From assembly GCF_009863025.1 (NCBI RefSeq), contig NZ_WWIR01000583.1:1-32582 (forward strand): 32,582 nt of DNA. The letters run 5' to 3'. The position numbers were made by a program, and so were the translations under genes. The notes under the pieces were generated by a model that saw only the letters and a program-made list of their open reading frames with translations, was not told the DNA's origin and did not search any database. Source of the stretch: Streptomyces sp. SID4985. GTDB taxonomy: Bacteria > Actinomycetota > Actinomycetes > Streptomycetales > Streptomycetaceae. This document shows, in pieces, positions 24,752-32,582 of this stretch. Numbering within the stretch: the first letter of the stretch is position 1; the number at the start of each line of letters is the position of its first letter.

Positions 24752-26197
24752 ATGTCAGCAGCCGAGGGTCCGCTCGTCGTCGGCGTGGACACGTCCACGC
24801 AGTCCACGAAGGCGCTGGTCGTCGACGTGGCCACCGGGGAGGTCGTGGCGAGCGGTCAGGCGCCCCACACGGTGTCCTCCGGCGAGGGCCGGGAGAGCGA
24901 CCCCCGCCAGTGGTGGGAGGCCCTGTGCGAGGCGCTGCACCAGTGCGGCGACGCGGCGCGCGAGGCGGCGGCCGTGTCGATCGGCGGCCAGCAGCACGGC
25001 CTGGTCACGCTGGATGGACAGGGCGATCCGGTACGCCCCGCGCTCCTGTGGAACGACGTCCGCTCGGCGCCGCAGGCCCGCCGTCTCGTGGACGAACTGG
25101 GCGGCCCGAAGGCCTGGGCGGAGCGCACGGGAAGCGTGCCTGGCCCGTCGTTCACGGTGACGAAGTGGGCATGGCTGGCCGAGCACGAGCCCGAGTCGGT
25201 CCGCGCCACCAGGGCGGTGCGGCTCCCCCACGACTACCTCACCGAACGCCTCACCGGTCAGGGCACCACCGACCGGGGCGACGCCTCCGGCACCGGCTGG
25301 TGGGCGTCCGCGACGGAGACGTACGACGAGGAGACCCTGGCTCACGTGGGTCTCGACCCGGCGCTGCTGCCGCGCGTGGTGCGTCCCGGCGAGGTGGCCG
25401 GAACCGTTCGTGACAGCCATGATCTGCCGTTCTCCAAGGGAACGCTGGTCGCGCCGGGCACGGGCGACAACGCGGCCGCCGCGCTCGGTCTGGGACTGCG
25501 TCCGGGCACCCCCGTGCTCAGCCTCGGCACCTCGGGCACCGTGTACGCCGTCTCCCGGCACCGGCCCGCCGATCCGACCGGTACGGTCGCCGGTTTCGCC
25601 GACGCCCATGGGGACTGGCTGCCGCTGGCCTGCACCCTCAACTGCACGCTCGCGGTGGACCGGATCGCCGCCCTGCTGGGCCTGGACCGCGAAGCCGTCG
25701 AGCCCGCCACGTCGGTCACCTTGCTCCCGTACCTGGACGGCGAGCGCACGCCGAACCTGCCGCACGCCTCCGGCCTGCTGCACGGGCTGCGCCACGACAC
25801 GACCGCCGGTCAACTCCTCCAGGCCGCCTACGACGGCGCGGTCCACTCCCTGCTCGGTGCCCTCGACCTGGTGCTCGACCAGGACGCCGACCGCACCACT
25901 CCCCTGCTGCTGATCGGCGGCGGCGCTCGCGGCACGGCATGGCGGCAGACGGTACGCAGGCTGTCGGGCCGCCCGGTCCAGATCCCCGAGGCCAGGGAGC
26001 TGGTCGCGCTCGGCGCCGCCGCCCAGGCGGCGGGCCTGCTGACCGGCGAGGACCCGGCGGCGGTGGCCCGCCGTTGGAACACGGCGGCAGGGCCGGTGCT
26101 GGACCCCATGGAGCGGGACGAGGCCGCCCTCGCCCGGATCTCCGGGGTACTCTCCGACGCGGCCCCGCTGCTGGAACGGGATACGGAACGCGGCTGA
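24752..26197 (+). CDS. xylB: xylulokinase
   Basis: Phosphorylates D-xylulose to xylulose 5-phosphate with ATP, the second step of xylose use. A 481-residue FGGY-family sugar kinase: N-terminal VVGVDTSTQSTKALVVD (phosphate 1 loop), SIGGQQHGLV, LLWNDVRS, the catalytic Asp in APGTGDNAAAALG, LSLGTSGTVYAVS (phosphate 2), and LLLIGGGARG (adenosine motif). ATG 24752 follows GGAGAG and begins at the conserved domain; an in-frame ATG at 24665 would add an unconserved leader. It is divergent from xylA and 121 bases upstream of the ROK regulator. Confidence 0.94.
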   Translation: MSAAEGPLVVGVDTSTQSTKALVVDVATGEVVASGQAPHTVSSGEGRESDPRQWWEALCEALHQCGDAAREAAAVSIGGQQHGLVTLDGQGDPVRPALLWNDVRSAPQARRLVDELGGPKAWAERTGSVPGPSFTVTKWAWLAEHEPESVRATRAVRLPHDYLTERLTGQGTTDRGDASGTGWWASATETYDEETLAHVGLDPALLPRVVRPGEVAGTVRDSHDLPFSKGTLVAPGTGDNAAAALGLGLRPGTPVLSLGTSGTVYAVSRHRPADPTGTVAGFADAHGDWLPLACTLNCTLAVDRIAALLGLDREAVEPATSVTLLPYLDGERTPNLPHASGLLHGLRHDTTAGQLLQAAYDGAVHSLLGALDLVLDQDADRTTPLLLIGGGARGTAWRQTVRRLSGRPVQIPEARELVALGAAAQAAGLLTGEDPAAVARRWNTAAGPVLDPMERDEAALARISGVLSDAAPLLERDTERG

Positions 26198-26318
26198 GCG
26201 GAACGGCTCGGCCACGAACTCACGTATCGGCGGCACATCATGAACGCCGTCGGTGCCGCGAAATCGGCGGCCGCCATGTACCGGCCGCACGAAGGAACAC
26301 CGAGGAAACGACGGAGGC

Positions 26319-27527
26319 ATGACCGCACCGCTGCCCGACGCGCGCCCGCCGAGGAAGGGGCGCGCGCTGCCGGACACCCAGCACGGCATACGCCGACGCA
26401 ACCTGGGGCGCGTCATGCACGCCGTCAGCGCGGAAGGCCCGCTGTCGCGAGCCGCGGTCGCCTCGCACATCGGCCTGACCCGGGCGGCCGTCTCGACCAT
26501 GGTCGACGACTTGATCCGCTGGGAACTCCTGGAGGAACTGGGCCCTGAACGGCCCGGCCGGGTAGGCCGTCCGGGATCCGCGCTCGCGGTGAGCGGACGC
26601 GGTCCCACGGGCATCGGCGCCGAGGTCGGCGTGGACCACCTCGCCGTGTGCGCCGTCGATCTGCGGGGCAGAGTGCGCGCCCGGGCCGTGCGCCACGGCT
26701 CCAACCGGGGGCGCGCTCCCGAACCGGTGACGGAAGAACTCACGAACCTGATCCGCGGGGTCGTGACCGAGGCGGAACGGGACGGTCTGTGGGCGGCGGG
26801 GCTCGCGGTGGCTGTGCCCGGACTGATCGCCCGCGACGGTCGTACGGTCGTCCGCGCGCCGAACCTCGGCTGGCGGGACACCGACCTCGGCGCTCTACTG
26901 CCCGCCGAGCTGTCCCCGACCGTGGACAACGAGGCCAATTTCGGCGCTCTCGCGGAGCTGTGGCTCGGCGCCGGCACACCTCCCGACTTCCTGCATGTGT
27001 CGGCGGAGATCGGCATCGGCGCTGCGGTCGTCGTGGATGGAGACCTGCTGCGCGGCACGCGGGGATTCGCGGGCGAGCTGGGGCATGTGCCGGTCCGGCC
27101 CGACGGGCCCGCATGCCCCTGCGGCGGCCGGGGCTGCCTGGAGCAGTACGCGGGCGAGGAGGCGGTCCGGCGCGCGGCCGGCATCGAGCCACACGAGGAA
27201 CTGGTCGGACTGCTCGCGGAACGCGCCGAGTCGGGCGACCGGGCCGTACGCACCGCCCTGAACGACGCCGGTACGGCGCTGGGCATCGCCCTGACCGGAG
27301 CGGTCAACCTCCTCGACCCCGAGACGGTCGTCCTCGGCGGGGCCCTGGCCGGGCTGTCCCCCTGGCTGCTTCCCTCGCTGGAGGCGGAGTTGCGCGGTCG
27401 CACGGCCGGTCCGGCCTGCCCGGTGACGGTGTCCACGCTCGGTCCGGAGGGGCCGCTGCTCGGCGCTGCGCATGCCGTGGTGCGAGGGGTGCTGGACGAC
27501 CCGGCGGTCGTGGCGGAACGGGCCTGA
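26319..27527 (+). CDS. xylR: ROK-family transcriptional regulator, probable xylose repressor
   Basis: A 402-residue NagC/XylR-type regulator. An N-terminal winged helix (about 30-90; GPLSRAAVASHIGLTRAAVS) is fused to a ROK sugar-kinase-like domain. The domain has an LAVAVPGLI segment, GELGHVPV with the zinc-binding His, and the CPCGGRGCLEQYAG zinc motif (Cys266, Cys268, Cys273). The kinase-type catalytic residues were not examined in detail. Its place directly after xylB makes it the likely xylose-responsive repressor of xylA and xylB, with the palindromes at 24585-24633 as targets; this is inference from context. GGAGG precedes the ATG. Confidence 0.88.
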   Translation: MTAPLPDARPPRKGRALPDTQHGIRRRNLGRVMHAVSAEGPLSRAAVASHIGLTRAAVSTMVDDLIRWELLEELGPERPGRVGRPGSALAVSGRGPTGIGAEVGVDHLAVCAVDLRGRVRARAVRHGSNRGRAPEPVTEELTNLIRGVVTEAERDGLWAAGLAVAVPGLIARDGRTVVRAPNLGWRDTDLGALLPAELSPTVDNEANFGALAELWLGAGTPPDFLHVSAEIGIGAAVVVDGDLLRGTRGFAGELGHVPVRPDGPACPCGGRGCLEQYAGEEAVRRAAGIEPHEELVGLLAERAESGDRAVRTALNDAGTALGIALTGAVNLLDPETVVLGGALAGLSPWLLPSLEAELRGRTAGPACPVTVSTLGPEGPLLGAAHAVVRGVLDDPAVVAERA

Positions 27528-28056
27528 CGGCGACTTCCCCGCAGCGCTGAGACGCGGTGGTCGGTGCCGCCTGGTCCTGGTGCGACTCGATGCGCGGCCT
27601 GGCGCCCCGTGCGGGTCTGCCGAAACTCACTCGTTCGGGCGGCCGAGTTGTCCACAGGCCCAGCCCTGTCCACGGAAACGTCGCACGGTCTTCTGCCCAA
27701 CTCGGCCTCGTCGTACCGTGATTCACACGAGGCGCGACCGCCGGACCAGCCCGGCGTGCCCCACCCCGTACGAAGAACGCACACGCAGGGCATCGAGGAA
27801 CGACACGCGTCGGGGAACACACCTACTCCGGTGAGCCGGACGCATGCCGGGGCAACCCGGGAGGCCCAATCCCCTCGGCCGCCGCGCGTCGCACTGAACT
27901 GCTCGCACGCAGTGGGGATACACACGTGAGAGCCGTTCGCGTGTGCGGCGTTACCGACCGGCGGCAGCGTCCTCGAAACGCGATCCGGCACCGGCTCCGA
28001 CGGTCGGCTGCCGATCGGCTGTGCCCAACTTCCCACCCTCAGAAAGGCATCGGACG
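27528..28056. other. 529-base gene-free region with structured leader of the amidase gene
   Basis: No convincing gene. It holds two DnaA-box-like sites (27648-27674). A run of small hairpins follows: TCCGG-TGAG-CCGGA (27827-27840), CCGGG-GCAA-CCCGG with a GNRA-type loop (27847-27860), GAGG-CCTC (27861-27876), and CACACG-CGTGTG further on. A possible pseudoknot is present: CCGACC (27954-27959) with GGTCGG (28002-28007), crossing CGGCAG (27962-27967) with CTGCCG (28008-28013). No promoter could be assigned with confidence. Confidence 0.55.
27648..27674 (+). promoter_or_regulatory. pair of DnaA-box-like sites
   Basis: TTGTCCACA (27648-27656) is an exact match to the preferred Streptomyces DnaA box. 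CTGTCCACG (27666-27674) matches at seven of nine positions, in the same orientation, 18 bp downstream. Confidence 0.5.
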
Positions 28057-28659
28057 ATGGAAAAGAAGCGGGCCCTTCACCACCTGACCCGACGCGGCCT
28101 CCTGAAGGGTGCGGCACTTGCCGCCGCCCCCTACGCACTGCTGTCAGGCCCCCAGGCGAGCGCACGGCCCTCCGTGGACTATCCCGGCGGGGAGTGGTAC
28201 CCGGCGAGCAGCGCCAACTACACCGTTTCCAGCCGCCCTTCCGCCTACACGATCGACCGTGTGGTCATCCACGTCACCCAGGAGACCTACATCCGCGCGC
28301 TGAACATCTTCAGCGACCCGGAGAAACAGGTGTCCGCGCACTATGTCGTCCGCTCGGCGGACGGTCATGTCACCCAGTGCGTCCGTGAGGCCGACGTCGC
28401 CTGGCACGCGGGCAACTGGGACTACAACACCCGCAGCATCGGCATCGAGCACGAGGGCTGGGTGGACCAGCCCTCCTACTTCACGAACGCGCTCTACGAG
28501 CAGTCCGCGCGGCTGACGGCGACGATCTGCGCCAAGTACGGCATCCCGAGAGACAGGGAGCACATCATCGGCCACTACGAAGTACCCGGCACCGATCACA
28601 CCGACCCGGGCGTGAACTGGGACTGGGTCCGCTACATCAGACTGGTCAATTTCGCCTAG
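28057..28659 (+). CDS. Tat-exported N-acetylmuramoyl-L-alanine amidase (Amidase_2)
   Basis: A zinc amidase that cuts the bond between MurNAc and the peptide stem of peptidoglycan outside the cell. The 200-residue precursor has a twin-arginine signal (TRRGLLKGAAL, 11-21), with likely cleavage after ASA (34-36). Putative zinc ligands are His72 (VIHVTQ), His173 (IIGH) and Asp183 (HTDPG). Glu131 in GIEHEG and His181 align with the catalytic Glu and Lys positions of AmpD. AGAAAGG lies ten bases before the ATG. It has a long structured leader upstream and is followed 79 bases later by a regulator gene. Confidence 0.9.
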   Translation: MEKKRALHHLTRRGLLKGAALAAAPYALLSGPQASARPSVDYPGGEWYPASSANYTVSSRPSAYTIDRVVIHVTQETYIRALNIFSDPEKQVSAHYVVRSADGHVTQCVREADVAWHAGNWDYNTRSIGIEHEGWVDQPSYFTNALYEQSARLTATICAKYGIPRDREHIIGHYEVPGTDHTDPGVNWDWVRYIRLVNFA

Positions 28660-28738
28660 TCCCGCGTCACGGCGGTTGTCCGCGTCGGCACCGCGCGTGA
28701 CGATGATCCCAGCTGTTCCACCGTCCGGGGAGGACGAG

Positions 28739-30073
28739 TTGACCGATCAGTGGGTGGCCCTGGAGCCGGGAGCCGACCCGGCCGAGCGGGTCCGGACGCT
28801 GCGCCAGGCGCACGAGAGGTTCACCATGGCGGGCACGGTGCCGCAGCGGGTGCGGTCGGTGGTCGCGGAGTCGTGGCGGCGCAGCGCGCGGGCGGGTGTA
28901 CGAGTCGACGGGACAGCGAGCGTGGAGCTGACCGACGGCGACCTGGGCATCTATCGCGCCGAGCATCCACTGGCCCGGGTGATGCCCTTGTTCAGAGAGC
29001 TCTTGGGCACCTTCGCCGCCGACGGCGAGCATCTCCTGGCGGTGTGCGACGCGCACGGCAGACTCATGTGGGTCGAGGGGCATCCGGCGACACGGCGCCA
29101 GGCGGACCGGATGAACTTCGTGCCGGGTGCGCGCTGGTCGGAGACCGCCGTCGGGACCAACGCGCCCGGCACCGCCGTGGCCGTGGACCGGCCGGTCCAG
29201 GTCTTCTCGGCGGAGCACTTCATAAGGCGCGTGCAGCCATGGACGTGCGCGGCCGCGCCGGTGCACGATCCGCGCACCGGACGGGTCCTGGGTGCCGTCG
29301 ACATCACCGGCGGGGACCGGCTGGCGCATCCGCACAGCCTGGGCTTCGTGCAGGCGGTGGCACGGGCGGCCGAATCGCACCTGGCCCTCCTCGCCCCGCC
29401 CCGCAAAGCCGAGGACGCGCCGTTCCTGAGCGCGCTGGGCCGTGACGAGGCGCAGCTCCGTCTGGGCAACGGGCAGCGGATCGGGCTCAGCCGACGGCAC
29501 AGCGAGATCCTCGTGCTGCTGGCCCGTCACCCCGAGGGCATGACCGGCGACGAGTTGCTGTGCGCGCTGTACGCCGACGAGTCGGTGACGCCGGTGACGC
29601 TGCGCGCCGAACTGGCCCGACTGCGCCGACTGCTGACACCGGGGCTCCTGGCCTCACGCCCGTACCGGCTGACGGCGCCGGTGGAGTCCGATGTCGCCGT
29701 GGTGGAACGCAGGCTGGAGGCGGGTGCGCTCACTACGGCGTGCAGGGCCTACCGGGGTCCGCTGCTGCCGGGTTCACAAGCGCCCTCGGTCGTACGGCTC
29801 CAGCGACGGCTCGCCGCCGCCCTGCGGACGGCACTGATCACGCACGGCGATCCGGATCTGCTCGCCGACTGGGCGCACGCTCCGTGGGGCGAGGCCGATC
29901 TGCTGGTGTGGCGAGCGCTGGCGGCGGTCCGGCCGACGGCTCCCGTCCGAGCACGGCTCGCGGCATTGGAGGCCGAACTGGCCGCTCCCGCGACCGCTGT
30001 CCGGCGGCCACTCGGAGCTCGCACACCCGCGTTGACCAGCAACGCAACATATTTGCAACGTCCGCCCGTCTAG
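28739..30073 (+). CDS. GAF-domain transcriptional regulator with SARP-like C-terminus
   Basis: A 444-residue regulator next to an aldehyde dehydrogenase. The N-terminal part resembles AcoR-type activators: QAHERFTMAGTVPQRVRSVV, ESWRRSARAGV, then a GAF-like sensor (about 60-215) with RWSETAVGTNAPGTAVAVDR and AAPVHDPRTGRVLGAVDITG. There is no sigma-54 ATPase domain. Instead, about 249-310 looks like a winged helix (SRRHSEILVLLARHPEGM, VTLRAELARLRRLLTPG), and about 325-425 like the helical BTAD region of SARP regulators. TTG 28739 is chosen as start because GGGGAGGA sits four bases upstream; an ATG at 28703 lacks such a site. It probably activates the downstream gene. Confidence 0.82.
   Translation: MTDQWVALEPGADPAERVRTLRQAHERFTMAGTVPQRVRSVVAESWRRSARAGVRVDGTASVELTDGDLGIYRAEHPLARVMPLFRELLGTFAADGEHLLAVCDAHGRLMWVEGHPATRRQADRMNFVPGARWSETAVGTNAPGTAVAVDRPVQVFSAEHFIRRVQPWTCAAAPVHDPRTGRVLGAVDITGGDRLAHPHSLGFVQAVARAAESHLALLAPPRKAEDAPFLSALGRDEAQLRLGNGQRIGLSRRHSEILVLLARHPEGMTGDELLCALYADESVTPVTLRAELARLRRLLTPGLLASRPYRLTAPVESDVAVVERRLEAGALTTACRAYRGPLLPGSQAPSVVRLQRRLAAALRTALITHGDPDLLADWAHAPWGEADLLVWRALAAVRPTAPVRARLAALEAELAAPATAVRRPLGARTPALTSNATYLQRPPV
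30029..30056. promoter_or_regulatory. inverted repeats before the aldehyde dehydrogenase gene
   Basis: GCGTTG-ACCAG-CAACGC (30029-30045) is directly followed by and overlaps GCAA-CATAT-TTGC (30044-30056). The block repeats GCAAC several times. It lies within the last codons of the regulator gene, about 80 bases upstream of the dehydrogenase start, and could be the regulator's binding site. A TAGTTT -10-like box follows at 30071. Confidence 0.4.
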
Positions 30074-30130
30074 TTTTCTGACCGAGAGCCGTCCAATGGC
30101 GGGCGGCACTTCACCGGGAGGCAGAGCAGC

Positions 30131-31654
30131 ATGACCCGATACGCGACGCCGGGCTCCGAGGGCTCGATCGTCTCCTACCAGCCGCGTTACGACCACTTCA
30201 TCGGCGGTGAGTACGTCCCGCCGGCGCGCGGCCAGTACTTCGACAACCCGTCGCCGGTCAACGGGCAGCCGTTCACCGAGATCGCGCGCGGCACGGCGGA
30301 GGACGTCGAGCGGGCGTTGGACGCGGCGCACGCGGCGGCGCCGGGCTGGGCCCGTACGTCGGTGACGGAGCGTTCGGACATCCTGCTGAAGATCGCCGAC
30401 CGCATGGAGGCCAACCTCGAGGCCCTGGCGGTGGCCGAGACCTGGGAGAACGGCAAGCCGGTCCGCGAGACGCTGGCCGCCGACATCCCGCTCGCGATCG
30501 ACCACTTCCGGTACTTCGCGGGAGCGATCCGCGCGCAGGAGGGCTCGCTCGGCGAGATCGACGACGACACCGTGGCGTACCACTTCCACGAGCCGCTCGG
30601 CGTTGTCGCGCAGATCATCCCGTGGAACTTCCCGATCCTGATGGCGACCTGGAAGCTCGCCCCGGCGCTCGCCGCGGGCAACGCGGTGGTCCTCAAGCCG
30701 GCCGAGCAGACCCCGGCGTCGATCCACTTCTGGATGAGCCTCGTCTCCGACCTGCTCCCGCCGGGTGTGCTGAACATCGTCAACGGCTTCGGGGTGGAGG
30801 CGGGCAAGCCGCTGGCCTCCAGCCCCCGGGTGGCGAAGGTGGCGTTCACCGGTGAGACCACGACCGGGCGGCTGATCATGCAGTACGCCTCGGAGAACAT
30901 CAAGCCGGTCACCCTGGAGCTCGGCGGCAAGTCGCCCAACATCTTCTTCGACGACGTGTGGCTGCACGACGACGACTTCCGCGACAAGGCGCTCGAGGGC
31001 TTCACGATGTTCGCCCTCAACCAGGGTGAGGTCTGCACGTGCCCGTCCCGTGCGCTCGTCCAGCGCGGTCACTACGCCGAGTTCATCGAGGCCGCCGTCG
31101 CCCGCACCAAGCTCATCAAGCCCGGCCACCCCCTCGACACCGAGACGATGATCGGCGCCCAGGCGTCCAACGACCAGCTGGAGAAGATCCTCTCCTACCT
31201 GGACATCGGCCGCCAGGAGGGCGCCAAGGTGCTCACCGGCGGCGAGCGCATCGAGTACGACGGCGAACTGAAGGGTGGTTACTACGTCCAGCCGACCATC
31301 TTCGAGGGCGACAACCGCATGCGGATCTTCCAGGAGGAGATCTTCGGCCCGGTCGTCTCGGTCACGTCGTTCGACGACTTCGACGACGCCATGAAGCTCG
31401 CCAATGACACCCTCTACGGCCTCGGCGCCGGCGTCTGGACCCGCGACATCAACACCGCGTACCGCGCAGGCCGCACCATCCAGGCAGGCCGCGTCTGGAC
31501 CAACTGCTACCACGCCTACCCGGCCCACGCCGCCTTCGGCGGCTACAAGCAGTCCGGGATCGGCCGCGAGACACACAAGATGATGCTGGAGCACTACCAG
31601 CAGACGAAGAACTTGCTCGTGTCGTACTCGCCGAAGAAGCTCGGCTTCTTCTAG
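30131..31654 (+). CDS. exaC: aldehyde dehydrogenase (acetaldehyde dehydrogenase ExaC/ThcA type)
   Basis: Oxidises an aldehyde, probably acetaldehyde, to the acid with NAD. A 507-residue cytoplasmic enzyme with [19 protein letters not shown] (coenzyme site), [18 protein letters not shown], catalytic Glu263 in LELGGKSP and catalytic Cys302 in GEVCTCPSR, and [10 protein letters not shown] near the C-terminus. The start [11 protein letters not shown] and the end KLGFF are typical of the ExaC/ThcA group. Expression is probably driven by the adjacent GAF regulator. A clear hairpin terminator follows the stop. GGGAGG precedes the ATG. Confidence 0.95.
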   Translation: MTRYATPGSEGSIVSYQPRYDHFIGGEYVPPARGQYFDNPSPVNGQPFTEIARGTAEDVERALDAAHAAAPGWARTSVTERSDILLKIADRMEANLEALAVAETWENGKPVRETLAADIPLAIDHFRYFAGAIRAQEGSLGEIDDDTVAYHFHEPLGVVAQIIPWNFPILMATWKLAPALAAGNAVVLKPAEQTPASIHFWMSLVSDLLPPGVLNIVNGFGVEAGKPLASSPRVAKVAFTGETTTGRLIMQYASENIKPVTLELGGKSPNIFFDDVWLHDDDFRDKALEGFTMFALNQGEVCTCPSRALVQRGHYAEFIEAAVARTKLIKPGHPLDTETMIGAQASNDQLEKILSYLDIGRQEGAKVLTGGERIEYDGELKGGYYVQPTIFEGDNRMRIFQEEIFGPVVSVTSFDDFDDAMKLANDTLYGLGAGVWTRDINTAYRAGRTIQAGRVWTNCYHAYPAHAAFGGYKQSGIGRETHKMMLEHYQQTKNLLVSYSPKKLGFF

Positions 31655-31665
31655 GAGCACGCAAG

Positions 31666-31702
31666 AGGGTGCCGACCAGGTGTGTTGCCCAGTCGGCACC
31701 CT
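31666..31702 (+). terminator. hairpin terminator of the aldehyde dehydrogenase gene
   Basis: Perfect 11-bp arms AGGGTGCCGAC (31666-31676) and GTCGGCACCCT (31692-31702) with a 15-base loop, 12 bases after the stop. No U-tract. Confidence 0.8.
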
Positions 31703-31798
31703 TCCGAGACCACGTTTCCGGGCCAGGCCAGGACTTAGAGGTCCTAACAGAAGCCGTTGATCATGTGACTTTCGGATTGGCTGGTCGTTGGTCCGATC

Positions 31799-32251
31799 GT
31801 GGGGAAACGTCAGTCGCGGCCCTGGATCGTCTCGGACGAACTGTGGTCGCTCATCGAGCCGTTGCTGCCCGTGCCGGGTCCGAAGCTGGTCGAGGGCAGA
31901 CCGCGAGTCCCGGACCGGCAGGCGCTGTGCGGGATCCTGTTCGTCCTGCACACGGGCATCCAGTGGGAGTACCTGCCGCAGGAACTGGGCTTCGGCTCGG
32001 GCATGACCTGCTGGCGGCGCCTCGCCGCGTGGAACGAGGCCGGCGTGTGGGACGAACTGCACCTGGTGCTCCTGAAGAAGCTGCGGGCGGCGAACAAGCT
32101 GGACTGGTCCCGGGCGGTGATCGACTCCTCCCACGTCCGGGCCGCTCGACGGGGCCCAAAAGCGGTCCCAGCCCGGTCGATCGCGCACGGCCGGGCAGCA
32201 AGCACCACGTTCTCACCGACGGCCAGGGCATCCCGCTCGCGGTGTCGCTGA
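31799..32251 (+). CDS. IS5-family transposase, OrfA (frame 0)
   Basis: 150 codons from GTG 31799. The N-terminal DUF4096-type region (WIVSDELWSLIEPLLPVPGP, ALCGILFVLHTGIQWEYLPQ, TCWRRLAAWNEAGVWDELH) is followed by AVIDSSHVRAARRG, whose Asp is the first of the DDE triad. Past residue 120 this frame becomes unrelated Arg/Ser-rich sequence, while the family sequence continues in the -1 frame. The switch coincides with the slippery heptamer CCCAAAA (32155-32161), read as CCA AAA in this frame, so the functional product is likely a frameshift fusion. Confidence 0.85.
   Translation: MGKRQSRPWIVSDELWSLIEPLLPVPGPKLVEGRPRVPDRQALCGILFVLHTGIQWEYLPQELGFGSGMTCWRRLAAWNEAGVWDELHLVLLKKLRAANKLDWSRAVIDSSHVRAARRGPKAVPARSIAHGRAASTTFSPTARASRSRCR
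32155..32196 (+). promoter_or_regulatory. -1 ribosomal frameshift signal of the transposase
   Basis: Canonical X-XXY-YYZ heptamer CCCAAAA (32155-32161) in the correct phase. After nine bases comes a hairpin with arms GCCCGG (32171-32176) and CCGGGC (32191-32196). Confidence 0.7.
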
Positions 32252-32582
32252 CCGGTGGAAACCGCAACGACGTCACCCAGCTGATGCCCCTGCTCGACAA
32301 GATCCCGGCGGTTGCCGGCGTCGTCGGCCGCCCCAGACATCGACCCGACACGCTGCTTGCCGACCGCGGCTACGACCACGACAAATACCGGCGCCTACTG
32401 TGGCAGCGCGGCATCCGCCCGGTCATCGCTGAGCGAGGCGTGCAACACGGCTCTGGCCTGGGCATTTTCCGCTGGGTCGTCGAGCGCACCATCGCCTGGC
32501 TGCACGGCTTTCGCCGCCTGCGGATCCGCTGGGAGCGACGCGACGACATCCACGAGGCCTTCCTCGGTCTCGCCACCTGCCT
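32155..32582 (+). CDS. IS5-family transposase, OrfB part (-1 frame), truncated by window end
   Basis: From the slippery site the -1 frame reads PKSGPSPVDRARPGSKHHVL and continues open to the window end. LADRGYDHDKYR supplies the second Asp of the DDE triad and VVERTIAWLHGFRRLRIRWE the Glu. There is no own start codon or ribosome binding site at the junction, consistent with expression by -1 frameshifting from OrfA. The coordinates begin at the slip site. The C-terminus is outside the window, so whether the element is intact cannot be judged. Confidence 0.8.

Larger units (their letters stand above)
31735..32582 (+). mobile_element. IS5-family insertion sequence, left part (runs off the window)
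   Basis: The transposase gene from 31799 runs in two frames to the last base of the window, so the right end lies outside. The left end is placed only roughly at 31735-31750, where AGGAC-TTAGAG-GTCCT (31730-31745) marks a change from the aldehyde dehydrogenase terminator region to the element. Terminal inverted repeats and target duplication cannot be read without the right end. Confidence 0.7.

Noticed and set aside
27528..28056. c-di-AMP (ydaO), cobalamin or SAM riboswitch before the amidase.
   Set aside because: The conserved cores I know for these (for example the GGGACC / GGGGTGAAT pair of ydaO elements) are not present; only generic hairpins are seen.
24755..28165. A 1,136-codon minus-strand frame opposite xylB, the ROK regulator and the amidase leader.
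   Set aside because: Same antisense-shadow pattern; it crosses two well-supported plus-strand genes and their intergenic regions without any domain.

Overview
The window is high-GC actinobacterial DNA and almost certainly a Streptomyces chromosome. Nearly every codon ends in G or C. It carries a four-gene conservon (CvnA-D type), DUF6397 and DUF5709 proteins, the classic 388-residue Streptomyces glucose/xylose isomerase, and TAGRRT-type -10 boxes. From memory, the order xylA-xylB-regulator-amidase-regulator-aldehyde dehydrogenase matches the S. coelicolor xylA neighbourhood; this was not checked. No rRNA, tRNA or CRISPR was seen.

Layout. (1) 1-7.2 kb, envelope and export: a short MltG-type transglycosylase, a full-length ABC exporter divergent from a MarR regulator with interleaved inverted repeats between them, and a translationally coupled pair of ABC half-exporters whose ATP sites have degenerated in complementary ways. 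(2) 7.5-13.6 kb, housekeeping: DUF5709 protein, zinc-free ribosomal protein L31, a YdjM-like membrane protein divergent from a Ski2-like/DUF3516 helicase, TesB-type thioesterase, and a DUF6397 protein. (3) 13.7-19.7 kb, signalling: an orphan roadblock protein, a PPOX flavin/F420 protein, then a minus-strand cluster MHYT sensor - CvnA kinase-like - CvnB roadblock - CvnC DUF742 - a 62-codon ORF that exactly fills the gap - CvnD GTPase. (4) 19.9-23.2 kb: methyltransferase, MpaB-type oxygenase, two unknown proteins, and a tiny two-helix membrane protein behind an ECF-like promoter with three 11-bp repeats. (5) 23.4-27.5 kb, xylose catabolism: xylA divergent from xylB, followed by a ROK regulator. 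(6) 27.5-31.7 kb: a 529-nt leader region, a Tat-exported amidase, a GAF regulator with SARP-like C-terminus, and an acetaldehyde-type dehydrogenase. (7) 31.7 kb to the end: the left part of an IS5-family element with a -1 frameshift window.

The genes form small independent modules rather than one pathway. The clearest functional units are the xyl regulon, the conservon (an MHYT and nitrate-type membrane receptor feeding a small GTPase), the heteromeric exporter, and the regulator/aldehyde dehydrogenase pair. The most interesting unexplained items are the asymmetric ABC pair, the conservon small ORF, the paired 16-bp repeats at 19.8 kb, the ECF promoter with phased repeats at 23.25 kb, and the structured leader before the amidase.
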